In this document: in pieces, positions 53,045 through 62,029 of the stretch | How positions within the stretch are numbered: position 1 is the first letter of the stretch | How the letters are laid out: each line of letters starts with the position of its first letter | Assembly (NCBI GenBank): GCA_022606425.2 | Contig: JAHDVF020000067.1 | Coordinates: 682,001-746,000 of the forward strand | Direction of reading: 5' to 3' | Length of the DNA stretch: 64,000 nucleotides | From: Lepidostoma basale | Lineage: Eukaryota; Arthropoda; Insecta; Trichoptera; Lepidostomatidae | Position numbers and translations under genes: made by a program | Notes under the pieces: model-generated | Databases searched by the model: none | The model's input: only the letters and a program-made list of their open reading frames with translations | Told to the model about the DNA's origin: nothing

Positions 53045-53285
53045 TATTATTATTGATCAGGACAACCTTGAAAAGCTCATAACCATGAGCAAAGTGGAGG
53101 GAAGGCGACCACAAGGACGATCACCGAGCCGCTGCGCGCTGGTCCGATCAAATCGGGAATCTGACTGGTCTCTCATAAGCTACAGCCTGGAGACTGACGG
53201 ATGACAGGACCGCATGGCGTGCCATGGTCAATAGTTTACAAGATAAACACGAACCTCAATCATGAGAAATACGACCGAAAAGAAG
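53045..53285 (+). pseudogene. LINE extreme C-terminal fragment
   Basis: RRPQGRSPSRC (53104 on), then in the next frame ESDWSLISYSLE and, after TGA, DRMAWRAMVNSLQDKHEPQS-like: the conserved ...RSP.RW.DQI...R..W..LV end, followed by a GAAAAGAAGAAGA tail. Confidence 0.65.
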
Positions 53286-53329
53286 AAGATTATTGTATTA
53301 TAATTTTTATATATTTTAAATCAATCTTA

Positions 53330-53450
53330 CGTATCGTTGTTATTCTAAACATAAGAATTCTTATACTAGAAAACAGGCATTTTCATTCGTTTATCTTATT
53401 AAATATGGAGTTTTACATCATTGTTCAAGAATGATAATTGTTTAAGTGTT
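53330..53450. repeat. HH-2 outer arm
   Basis: CTAGAAAACAGGCATTTTCA, TTCGTTTATCTTATTAAATA, CATCATTGTTCAAGAATGAT. Only the distal arm without the ribozyme part. Confidence 0.5.
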
Positions 53451-53476
53451 CGTGTATACATTAAGTAAAAACATAT

Positions 53477-53745
53477 GACGACCTTGTAGCAGAGTGGTAA
53501 GAGCTCTCACTTCCTTGCCGAAGGTCCTGGGTTCGATTCCCGGCGATGGCAGTATGATTGTTACACTGTCTTTGGTCTGGTGTAGAATTCACGTGACAAT
53601 AAAATGGAGATAGATTGGCTACCTAACACATGTCACGAGAATCAATATAATAGCTAAAAAATAAAAATTGTGTACAGTAATTGGGTCCAAACGACCTGTT
53701 TTGTACAAAAAATAAATAATATTAATGTTCTAAAAAAACGTTTTT
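53477..53745 (+). mobile_element. SINE-A copy, full length
   Basis: GACGACCTTGTAGCAGAGTG head with A box TAGCAGAGTGG (53486-53496) and B box GGTTCGATTCC (53530-53540). Body CTTTGGTCTGGTGTAGAATT, CACGTGACAATAAAATGGAG. 3' part ACAGTAATTGGGTCCAAACG and the tail AAAAAATAAATAATATT. The best copy of the family in the window. Confidence 0.9.
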
Positions 53746-53749
53746 TCAC

Positions 53750-54635
53750 AAATTATTTAGTGAGCATGAATTTTGAGCCTATTGAAGTTTCCGTCAAGTT
53801 TTCCCGGCGGGAAATAAATTAGCTTCTACTACTCGTGATATCTGTTTAGACTAAGAATTCTAATTTAACTGTCAATTACATACTCGTACGGAACGTATTT
53901 TTTAATCCAAGGTTTATTGGAAAACCGCTTGATTGGGGCTTGATTGCATTGGGTATAATTCCTTTGAATATATTCTATTGATCGCGAAGCGATTATTAAC
54001 GATGCATGGGTACTATCAATTTGTACTGATTGAATATAGATGAAAGGCGATTTTTATAATTAATATCTAGGCCCTTATGCAAACAGGGTGAACTTGCACA
54101 AATATCTTTAAAGATGAGAGTGCTGTTAGTTCGTTTGTAATTTTCTTTAAAAACGGAAATGACAAAGGCTACAGAAAAATACTTTTAGATTATCATGAAA
54201 TATATTTATTGTTACTTTTCATAATACTTAATTACTGTATGATAGTGTGATGAAGTATTCATATTTAATTATAAACATATTTCAGAAAGACATACTACAT
54301 TACAACCAATTAACTACTAGATACCCCAGAAAATGGTAAAAATAAAACTTGATATTATTCTATCAATCATTTGAACTTAGTATTTTCAAGCGCGAAAAGT
54401 ATTTGGTTTACGTTATTTCCTTCTTTTGGGATGTTGCAACTCATTAAATAAAATAGTACGCGATCGGATCGGTGCATTAAATATAAGTTTAGCTTAGTTC
54501 TTAGCCTTTCTTTTCGAGTTTCAGCATAAATTTCTTACTATTTTATATTATTTTCAATTGATACTTGAATATTGTGTACCCAAAATAAGTTGTTTGCGTA
54601 TTTATTGTTTTTTGAAGAATGATATAAAATCTACT
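53750..54635. other. Nothing recognised
   Basis: AT-rich, no supported feature. Confidence 0.4.
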
Positions 54636-54639
54636 TTGG

Positions 54640-54872
54640 GAATTAATTAAACATTGTTTAGACCACTTTTTTAATAAAAAAATATCAAAATACACGACAT
54701 GTTTCAGAGGATACCTCCTCCATCTTCAGGTGTAAAAAATATAACCAAAACAAAACAAAGGAAGACTTATAAAAACGCATTTAAAATTCGATACAATTTA
54801 AATGAAACATGTCGTGTATTTTGATATTTTTTTATTATCAAAAAAGTGGTCTAAACAATGTTTAATAAATTC
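54640..54872. repeat. HH-7 palindrome
   Basis: Near-perfect arms of about 70 bp: TAAACATTGTTTAGACCACT ... TATCAAAATACACGACATGT on the left, and the reverse complement on the right (54804-54867). The left arm holds a complete minus-strand hammerhead (54691-54734). The right arm holds only the 3' half GAAACATGTCGTGTA (54804-54818). Confidence 0.85.
54691..54734 (-). ncRNA. Complete type I hammerhead ribozyme motif
   Basis: Minus strand, 5' to 3': stem I TACAC; CTGAAGA; one extra T; stem II GGAGG-AGGTAT-CCTCT (a closing G-U pair); GAAAC; stem III ACATGT; cleavage triplet GTC; stem I GTGTA (five Watson-Crick pairs with the first strand). All invariant core residues are present: C3, U4, G5, A6, G8, A9, G12, A13, A14, A15.1, U16.1. 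The only departure is the added nucleotide after A9, which is known to be tolerated in at least one natural viroid hammerhead. Cleavage would be after the C at plus-strand 54696. Stem III is minimal and self-complementary, so pairing between two transcripts may be needed. Confidence 0.8.
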
Positions 54873-54899
54873 CCAAAGCAGATTACTATGGGATTCCAC

Positions 54900-55065
54900 A
54901 GTGTTAATGCCTTAACTTTCAATAAAATGATATAAAACTCCATATTAAAAAATAATTCATACGAAAGAAAACAAACGAAATTTCTAAAAGTTTTATTATA
55001 ATTTATAGGAATGACGAGTTTTTCCTTTTCCAAAGCATTATCATGATACTTCTACACAACAGATA
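54900..55065. repeat. HH-2 arm, degraded
   Basis: ATGATATAAAACTCCATATT, TTCTAAAAGTTTTATTATAA, TAGGAATGACGAGTTTTTCC, CCAAAGCATTATCATGAT. Hammerhead core decayed. Confidence 0.5.
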
Positions 55066-55069
55066 TTTT

Positions 55070-55695
55070 TCTTTATTAAAATTAAATTGTATACGTACCA
55101 TTATGTATTATTTTATGATTTCAAACACACTTTTTTCAGGTGGACGCGTAATGAATTTCACAGTGATAACGACTGTACAAATATAACGAATTAATTGAAA
55201 CATTATCTCCCATAACACACATAAAATGTCAGAGATATATAAAAACAAAAACTTGTGTTTTATAACAATTGTTTAAAATTATGTTTATAGAATTAATTTA
55301 GCATTTTTAAACGTAATTCATGATGTTACTTCTTAGTTCATTGGCTCTCTTAACTACCCACAATTAATTTGACAAGGTAACGATAAATAACACTTCTGAC
55401 ATATATCCAATAATCTTAAGGGAGAAAATTGATTTGATAAGGGTTCAAAAACGTTTATGTGTTATAAAGTTCCCCCATAAGTTTCCCGGGTCCTATTATT
55501 GTGGAAGTTAGTTTAATAATAATTATCGCGAAACAAGCTGACTGAAAATTTGGGCTGTCAAATTTGTCAGGAGTATATTTATAGCTGAAACTTAAACATT
55601 GTAGAATGCGTGTCAGAAGAATGTGCTACCAAATATATACTTTAATGTCATTCGATCAATCTTAATGTTATCGAAATCTATTTGTCAATGTATTG
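55070..55695. other. Nothing recognised
   Basis: No supported feature. Confidence 0.4.
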
Positions 55696-55699
55696 TAAA

Positions 55700-56325
55700 T
55701 TAAGTTATTATAAATAGTCCATTGTTTTGGCTGAGACACTATGATACTTCAACAAAATAAACTGTTAAATAAACAAAACTTTGTTTTATGTATCATAAGT
55801 GTATTTTATTTTACGCGACTGCTGTTTCGTCAACCGATGTTGAAAGCATCCGGTGTTATAATAGTAATAATTAAATTGAGAGTAAGACTTTTGTCTTTAT
55901 TTCGATTGTTTGAAAAAATGGTAATCTTGTTTTTGTTATTATTGAATTGAAATATTATATGTTATAGTTCTTGGTCCGTAAGATTGGCGTCGCCTTATTC
56001 AGTTTTCCACATCCATAAAGCTGCTAAGGTCTGGAATCAAACAAAACAATTTTTCGGCGGTAATCGATTCCAGGAATATTTTTTATTTGTTTATATTGGG
56101 TAGAACAACGGGGAGTGAACAAATAGTAAACAAACTTACAATAGGTGTTACAATGTTACAATTGGCGTTACAATGTTACAATTGTAACAACTGATGATGT
56201 CAACATAGGTTGACGAAACAGTTGTAGCGTAAAATAAAATACAATTGTCATACAAAAATCCATTTTTTTTTTAAATTTATCAGTTTATTAAATTATTATA
56301 CTATGTAGTGTTTCCAAAATGGATT
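55700..56325. repeat. HH-3 palindrome with central insertion
   Basis: Outer arms TAGTCCATTGTTTTGGCTGA and a decayed partner near 56312. Inner left arm TACGCGACTGCTGTTTCGTC (minus half: GACGAAACAGCAGTCGCG). Inner right arm is an intact plus-strand hammerhead core (56191-56226). About 270 bp of unrelated AT-rich sequence (55865-56130) separates the arms, including a short ACAATGTTACAATTG tandem repeat. Confidence 0.7.
56191..56226 (+). ncRNA. Hammerhead core, HH-3, all core residues present
   Basis: CTGATGA (56191-56197), extra T, stem II GTCAAC-ATAG-GTTGAC (six perfect pairs), GAAAC (56215-56219), stem III ACAGTTGT, cleavage GTA (after A56226). The invariant core is complete. Stem I between AACAA and GCGTA is weak in this copy. 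Confidence 0.65.
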
Positions 56326-56334
56326 ATTAAAGGT

Positions 56335-56815
56335 CAAAGGTAGCTTAGGGATAAGAAAACCTTGTCAATGGATGGGTCAGGTCAAAACCGTACTGGCTAT
56401 CCAATTATGGTCCTTCAAGTTAAGGACTCCGAGGGAAAGTTAAAAATAACATTTTTATTATGGTTATTAAGATTCGAGGAAGGAAAGAAATGATTTCAGC
56501 GAATAACACTTCAGCAAGACGTGTGTTATACACAACACCGTAATCGAAATGGTCGATTCATATATAGAATCATATATACCTACTTGGGCCGCAAAATACG
56601 AGTAGAATATAGAAAATGAAAACACGGAAATTGATCGAACAACTGGCTTGAGGTGCCTTCCGTTAATAAGATCATATATTGAAAAATCCATTAACCTTAA
56701 ATGGAAGGTGTTTGACTGCTGCGTCCTACCGTTGAGAAGTTATGGGTATAACCATAACATTGTCAAATTAGGAGTTGTCCAAAGAGTTCAAAGCAATATA
56801 AATAATAATTAATCT
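56335..56815 (+). pseudogene. RTE-type LINE RT fragment, degraded
   Basis: In one frame YLGRKIRVEYRK then SNNWLEVPSVNKIIY and LLRPTVEKLWV-like text: the ...YLGR.I.V......EI..R.GLAW.AY... to VLP.MTYG pattern after heavy decay. Stops throughout. Confidence 0.45.
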
Positions 56816-56927
56816 AAATTTGAATAACCAGTATGTTAACCAGGTTTGACTCAGTATTTAACTTGGAACAGTAGTTGATGAAAATTTTGTGAAGTAAACA
56901 TAAAAAAAAAATATATGACTTTACGCA

Positions 56928-57158
56928 ACGACGACCTTCGTGGCCGAGTGGTAAGTGCATTGACTGCCACCCCGAAGTTTCCGGGTTCGAAGCCCGAGGG
57001 CAGTGTAATTGTCACACTGTCTTTGGTCTGGTGTAGGATTCACGTGACAATAAAAATGGCGATTAGCTACCTATTACATGTCACGAGAATCGATTTAGCT
57101 CATGCTGTCATGATGTAAAGAGCGACTGAACAAAAAAATAACAATAATAATAATAATA
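56928..57158 (+). mobile_element. SINE-A copy, full length
   Basis: ACGACCTTCGTGGCCGAGTG with A box TGGCCGAGTGG (56941-56951) and B box GGTTCGAAGCC (56984-56994). Body CTTTGGTCTGGTGTAGGATT, then a 3' end TCATGCTGTCATGATGTAAA and an AATAATAATAATAAT tail. Its 3' end matches the 18389 copy and differs from the 53477 copy, so two 3' subtypes exist. Confidence 0.9.
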
Positions 57159-57276
57159 AATTTTGGAAACGTTTTTGAATACATTGTATTTTTAATTATT
57201 ATATTTTTTGTTTCAATCTCAAATGTGTTTTTGTTTTTTGCATGGGATTTTCGATACTTTGATTCCTTTGGGGCAA

Positions 57277-57347
57277 ACAATAATTATACAGTGTTTTGCT
57301 ATATTAGTTATATAGAATAATATAGCAAAACACTGTATAATTATTGT
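57277..57347. repeat. Perfect 30-bp inverted repeat
   Basis: 57277-57306 and 57318-57347 are perfect reverse complements with an 11-nt spacer (GTTATATAGAA). A strong hairpin is possible. No terminal-repeat or ribozyme motif was recognised. Confidence 0.85.
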
Positions 57348-57374
57348 TGTTGTAAACACTGTATACCCGCCGCG

Positions 57375-57620
57375 GCGGGTTGGTTAGTTATATAGACGGC
57401 GCGCCGTCTCCCAAAAGGGGTGGGCAAAAATATTGAATAGCCATACTGTTTTGTCTCTTCATTCATACATCATGTCATGCACGCACGTCGATTTCCCCTA
57501 CTCTTTACGTGACCGACATTTAATATTTGATTGATATGATCCTGCAATGTTTTACTCGATCTTCCTATATTTCTATCTCCGCTCACGTTGTTTATATTCT
57601 TCACCATTATTTTCTATAGA
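57375..57620 (-). pseudogene. LINE C-terminal fragment
   Basis: Minus-strand RDRNIGRSSKTLQDHINQI-like, GHVKSRGNRRACMTXCMNEE-like, and the end CGCGCCGTCTCCCAAAAGGG on plus (57399-57418). Decayed. Confidence 0.6.
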
Positions 57621-57624
57621 TAAC

Positions 57625-58610
57625 CTACACATAAATAAAGTACTCGGCCGTTGAAGTAATGTATAAAGAGTGTCGATTTTTTCGAAATAGTTTACAAGCA
57701 TTTTAAATTAAAATAAGAATCCTTTCAAACGGATTACGTTGTTGAAGATTCAAAAGCTGCGAAATACGATACAACTTTGGAATTGCCAAGATTTTCTGAA
57801 ATACCGAGTCGTCGTCGGAAGGGATATACGAGTATGTGAATTTGAATGTCGGAATTTGGTTGTCTGTCGGTCTGTCCCGTCCCTTAAGCTTAGCTCGCCT
57901 CCAACAATGTGATGATTTGCTTTTCCGCCTTTTTTCACACACGATCGTATTACATACTATTATTATCCGCCCTCTGAAAGCTTTGTGTCAAATTTTCTAT
58001 TCTATTCGAAGATTGATTGATTTTTTATCTTTGAAAATTCTAACATATCACCAGGCTACAATAGAACTATTTGCTATGCCAATATTCCGTAATATAAATG
58101 CGTAATGTTTACATGGGATACAAATAGTTTGAGCATTTTAACAACTAGCTGAAAACCTTTTCATGATTAACAAATGAGTAAAATTAGTTGCAACCCTTGA
58201 CATATTCCCGGAATAAATATTTTTTACCCTTTAAAAATTTGGTTCACTGTACAATCGTAATCAGTAATAAGTTTTAACATTTAATGTAAACTTTTTTAAA
58301 TAGTCCATTGTTTTGAAACATGTCTAAGAAATTATACAGTGATTTTTTATGAATGAAAATTTGGATTTAAAAATATTTTTTAAAATTGTAACCAAAAATA
58401 GTTCCCACGTTATAAAATAGAATTGCCGGTTTCATAAAACTAATTTCAGTTTTAAAATTTTACGACTCTGCAAATGGGTTTCGCTTGTGATAAAACGTTG
58501 TCAAACCATAAAAGCTTATTGTTTTATTACTCTGACAGATCTCTGGCACGAGAAAATCAGTTAGAATCTTTTACACACAAAACGAAAGTGGTATCTTAAT
58601 GTAAAATGAG
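57625..58610. other. Mostly unassigned
   Basis: Overlapping opposite-strand frames at 57703-58105 have no recognisable features. A lone GAAACATGTC (58315-58324) with CCATTGTTTT before it is a probable hammerhead-element scrap. Confidence 0.35.
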
Positions 58611-58619
58611 AGCTCGATT

Positions 58620-58800
58620 GCTTTTGGGTTTAACATTGATTTATTGATGTACAAAAATATATAGGCAAAGTGATACATTTGATTCGCTTTGCGAGTTTGA
58701 GAATGCTCTCACATGGCGAACAACCCAATAAATTTGTCACTATTGTTTATATATTTTTGAATATAAATAAATAAATGTAAAACCAACAAGCAATCGAAAT
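58620..58800. repeat. HH-8 palindrome (hammerhead-like)
   Basis: Arms ATTGATGTACAAAAATATAT / ATATATTTTTGAATATAAAT. Minus half CTCGCAAAGCGAATCAAATG, plus half TTTGAGAATGCTCTCACATG then GCGAACAACCCAATAAATTT. More decayed than 52640-52825. Confidence 0.35.
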
Positions 58801-58954
58801 TACAACTACTCGTCACGTTAAAATAGTAGTTCTTTAAAAAAAATACACAATTGTTTAATATTTGAGACACAGAGAGGCAAAAGTGAGGTGTGAAATGTTA
58901 CGAAAGCTCGTAGTTGTAGTTGTAATACGAAATTTTAGGATAAACTAAACTAAC

Positions 58955-59222
58955 TAACCATCACGCCGTCTCCCCGAAAGGGTAGGCAGAAAGAATGGAC
59001 TGTCACACTTTGACTGATGCGGCACTCCATCCTTCTCTTTTCGCCCCGCGGGAGACGCGGTGCGATGGGTTGCGAACCTCATCGCCACCAATAGGCATCT
59101 CCCGCGCACACTTCGATCATCCAACACCCACAAAATAAATCTAAAACAAATAATATAAAATACAATGATATAAAATAAAATAACAAAATGATAATAATTT
59201 AACCCAAAATGTTTGCTCATTC
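58955..59222 (-). mobile_element. Ends-only LINE derivative
   Basis: Minus strand: T-rich left part, CACAAAACGTGC-type region, GGAGATGCCTATTGGTGGCG, CGCGTCTCCCGCGGGGCGAA, AAGGATGGAGTGCCGCATCA, then GTGTGACAGTCCATTCTTTC and CCTTTCGGGGAGACGGCGTG. Very similar to 59995-60310. Confidence 0.75.
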
Positions 59223-59224
59223 AA

Positions 59225-59695
59225 TCTATCATTCACTTTTCTTACGAAATTATCTCTTACGTCATTGTTTTGCAGTTTTTCAACTTTGACTCTAGTTGGT
59301 GCGGCTACTGTTTTGCTTCTTCTGGTTCGCCATCCCCGGAATAAGATCTATACGATAATGACAAACATAAATTACAATCTCAAAAAGTTTTGAGAATTTC
59401 GTGACTTCATATAAACTTTTAGGACTTGAAGCGCGCCCTTCGCACGTTAGGCACGTTTTCGTATATGTCTGAATACGTACATATCTGTAGGTATGTATAA
59501 ATAAAACATTGTATATACCCATAAAAAAGCATTTTCTACATTTCTGTTAAATTTCAATGCTTCAATAGGAATACTAATATTATTACACCGTTGGCAAAAA
59601 AAAATATTACTAAGCGTCTTTTAGAAGAAATTAAATCATTCTGTTACACATCATAACCCAACGGAGAGTTAGTGCTTTGCAAAAAAAATTTGATC
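59225..59695. other. Nothing recognised
   Basis: No supported feature. Confidence 0.4.
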
Positions 59696-59699
59696 TTAT

Positions 59700-59850
59700 G
59701 TAATCTTTTATTAATAATAATTGTTTTATCATTAAAATAGTAATACTCCATTTAAAACATTAAATATCGACGAAATCGTCTATTAAAAGAAATGTATTGT
59801 ATTATATATTATGAGAGTGACATATTTCGCGAATGATTTTATTGGTTTAG
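59700..59850. repeat. HH-2 arm, degraded
   Basis: AATAGTAATACTCCATTTAA, GAAATCGTCTATTAAAAGAA, TGAGAGTGACATATTTCGCG. Single arm. Confidence 0.4.
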
Positions 59851-59991
59851 GGCATTTGACATTATCCTATGTTACAATAAAATAATATTTGATACTTTTT
59901 AAGCTTATAGGTTACCAAGAAAAAAATTCAAACGCCTCCTCTCCTTTAATAGTTAGACCACAGTATTTTTTGTCTGTCTATCTAACTAACT

Positions 59992-60312
59992 AATTAACCA
60001 TCACACCGTCTCCCTGAAGGGTAGGCAGAAATAATGGACTGCCACACTTTAACCGATGCGGCACCCCATCCTTCTCTTTTCGCCCCGCGGGAGACGCGGT
60101 GTGATGGGTTGCGAACCTCATCGCCACCAATAGGCATCTCTCGCGCACACTTCGATTGTCAACGTCTACAAAATAAATCTAAAACAAATTACATAAAACA
60201 CAATGATATAAAATAAAATAACAAAATAAAAATAATTTAACACATAATGTTTTTGTTAGATGGTGCACTTTTCGTCAGCTGGACGATCCGGATATTTGTG
60301 TTTATTTAATTT
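59992..60312 (-). mobile_element. Ends-only LINE derivative
   Basis: Same organisation as 58955. It extends further at its 5' end (minus strand CGGATCGTCCAGCTGACGAA, GGTGGATACGTGGAATATAA). Between the 5' block and the 3' block the join TGCGGCATCGGTTAAAGTGT is identical in position to the other copies, so all descend from one deletion event. Confidence 0.8.
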
Positions 60313-60639
60313 ATATTCCACGTATCCACCGTTTTTTTTTATCTATCTATCTATCTGTAATAAATTCTACACAAAATAGAAAAAAGATAAATAAATGTAG
60401 TAGAAAATACGTTTTATAAAAATACGTTTAATAAAAATTTACATAAAAATCAATGAAAATTGTACTATCAAAATATTTCATTTTTTAAAAATAGATATAC
60501 TACATCCACCCCTTTGACTGTTTGTAAGACCCCATTGGCCTCTGGATTCGTTACCATACCCATAGAAGCATCCACCACTCCTTTTGGGAACCTATGCATT
60601 GAATATTAGAAAAATTGTATTTAACTAAATTCACCAATA

Positions 60640-60765
60640 TCAATCATATAAAAAAACTATCACGCCGTCTCCCCGAAAGGGTAGGTAGAAATAATAGACT
60701 GTCACACTTTAACCGATGCGGCACTCCATCTCTTTTCGCCCCGTTACCATATAAACCGACCTATA
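60640..60765 (-). mobile_element. Ends-only LINE derivative, 3' part
   Basis: Minus strand GATGGAGTGCCGCATCGGTT, AAAGTGTGACAGTCTATTAT, TTTCGGGGAGACGGCGTGAT. The 5' part is missing. Confidence 0.65.
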
Positions 60766-60917
60766 AAGGACGAAATTCATCAATATTCATATTTTATTAC
60801 TTAATCATAGAAATAGAGTCCTTTAATCATATTCTTTACATATTTTTTACTGTACATATTATTTATATTACATAATATTATAGTATAATACGTAAGTAAC
60901 TATACGTTCGATTTCAG

Positions 60918-61147
60918 GTAAATTAGATTCAGCTTTGAATAATTTAAACCGACATTACGTGTGTAAACACGTCATTTTGGGCCATAAAATGATGAGATCT
61001 GTAAAGAAACACGATTTCATAAATTTATCTTCTAAAGAAATAACCGTTTGCTGGTTAAACCTTATGCCCCCCGGGGAGCGAAAACTCGACAACTCCGGAG
61101 CCTCTAGTGAATCAAGTACAATTTCCAAAGCTTTACGTTTTGTCTAA
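60918..61147 (+). CDS. Unrecognised open segment after an acceptor-like site
   Basis: CGTTCGATTTCAG (ending 60917) resembles a 3' splice site. The following frame stays open for 76 codons to TAA (61145-61147): GKLDSALNNLNRHYVCKHVI, LGHKMMRSVKKHDFINLSS, KEITVCWLNLMPPGERKLDN, SGASSESSTISKALRFV. It is less AT-rich than its neighbours and matches no repeat I see here. I do not recognise it. It might be a terminal exon of a gene, or unidentified retroelement sequence. It cannot be tied to the receptor exon 39 kb upstream from sequence alone. Confidence 0.25.
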
Positions 61148-61299
61148 ACGCGGCTGACGGTATTTAAATGAAGAATAATATGTAATATTTCAAGTTAAAG
61201 GTAAACGTGAAAACATCCCAAAGGAAAAATGGAGCATGTCAAATATTGAAGATTAATTGTAAAATCATTTTGAAAAGATTGTTTCATTAATTAGAACTA

Positions 61300-61535
61300 A
61301 CTAACCAACCATCACGCCGTCTCCCCGAAGGGGTAGGCAGAAAGAATGGACTGCCACACTTTTCTTTCCTGACATATTTCTCTTGCTTCCTCAACATTCA
61401 TACATCATGTCATGCACGTGCGTCGATTTTTCTGACTCCTCACATGGCCGACATTCAATATTTGATTTATTTGATCGTGCCACGTTTTTCTCGGTCTTCC
61501 TCTATTTCTGGTTCCATTTACATCATTCATTAATT
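61300..61535 (-). pseudogene. LINE C-terminal fragment
   Basis: Minus strand: NGTRNRGRPRKTWHDQINQ-like, HVRSQKNRRACMT-like, CMNVEEAREICQERKVWQS-like, ending GETA (CGCCGTCTCCCCGAAGGGGT on plus at 61315). It has a nearly intact frame but covers only the last about 75 codons. Confidence 0.75.
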
Positions 61536-61751
61536 AGAGTCACATAATATTTCAGATATTTTTTTTAATATTTGCAATATCGAATAATATTTTTTAACAT
61601 TTGAATAAATATGTGGGAAGCATATGGAATATTCCAGATGCTTCCAACATATTTCCGTCTTCTGTCAGATTCTGTTTGAGAATTTGGGGAATGTTGCAAT
61701 CGATAGACTTCTTTCGATGTTATGTTATGAAACTAACTCATTCTGATTAAT

Positions 61752-61992
61752 AAACCTTTGAGGGAGAGTGGCAAGATCTATGACTGCCAAACCGAAGATC
61801 CCGGGTTCGATTCCTGGTGATAGCAGCGTAGTTCTCGCCTGTCATTGGTCTGGTGTAGAATTCACGTGAGAATAAATTGGCAAAAGATTAGCGACCTATC
61901 ACTTGTCATGAGAATCAATATAATAGCTAAAAAAAACAAATCGTATACAGTAATAAGGTTTAAACGACTTGTTGTACCTATACAAAAAAAAA
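61752..61992 (+). mobile_element. SINE-A copy
   Basis: AACCTTTGAGGGAGAGTGGC (degenerate A box), B box GGTTCGATTCC (61804-61814), body CATTGGTCTGGTGTAGAATT, CACGTGAGAATAAATTGGCA, 3' part ACAGTAATAAGGTTTAAACG, tail ACAAAAAAAAATCATTG. Confidence 0.8.
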
Positions 61993-62029
61993 TCATTGAA
62001 ATTATGATAAGATTTAATATTTTCCTAAT

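Noticed and set aside
56928..57000. tRNA gene (A and B boxes, GGTTCGAAGCC)
   Set aside because: The head has Pol III promoter boxes but no acceptor or anticodon stem closes, and it continues into a repeated non-tRNA body. It is a SINE. The same applies at 12613, 13511, 18389, 32283, 42691, 53477 and 61752.
57277..57347. MicroRNA precursor
   Set aside because: A perfect 30-bp stem without mismatches or bulges is unlike a typical insect pre-miRNA. Kept only as an inverted repeat.
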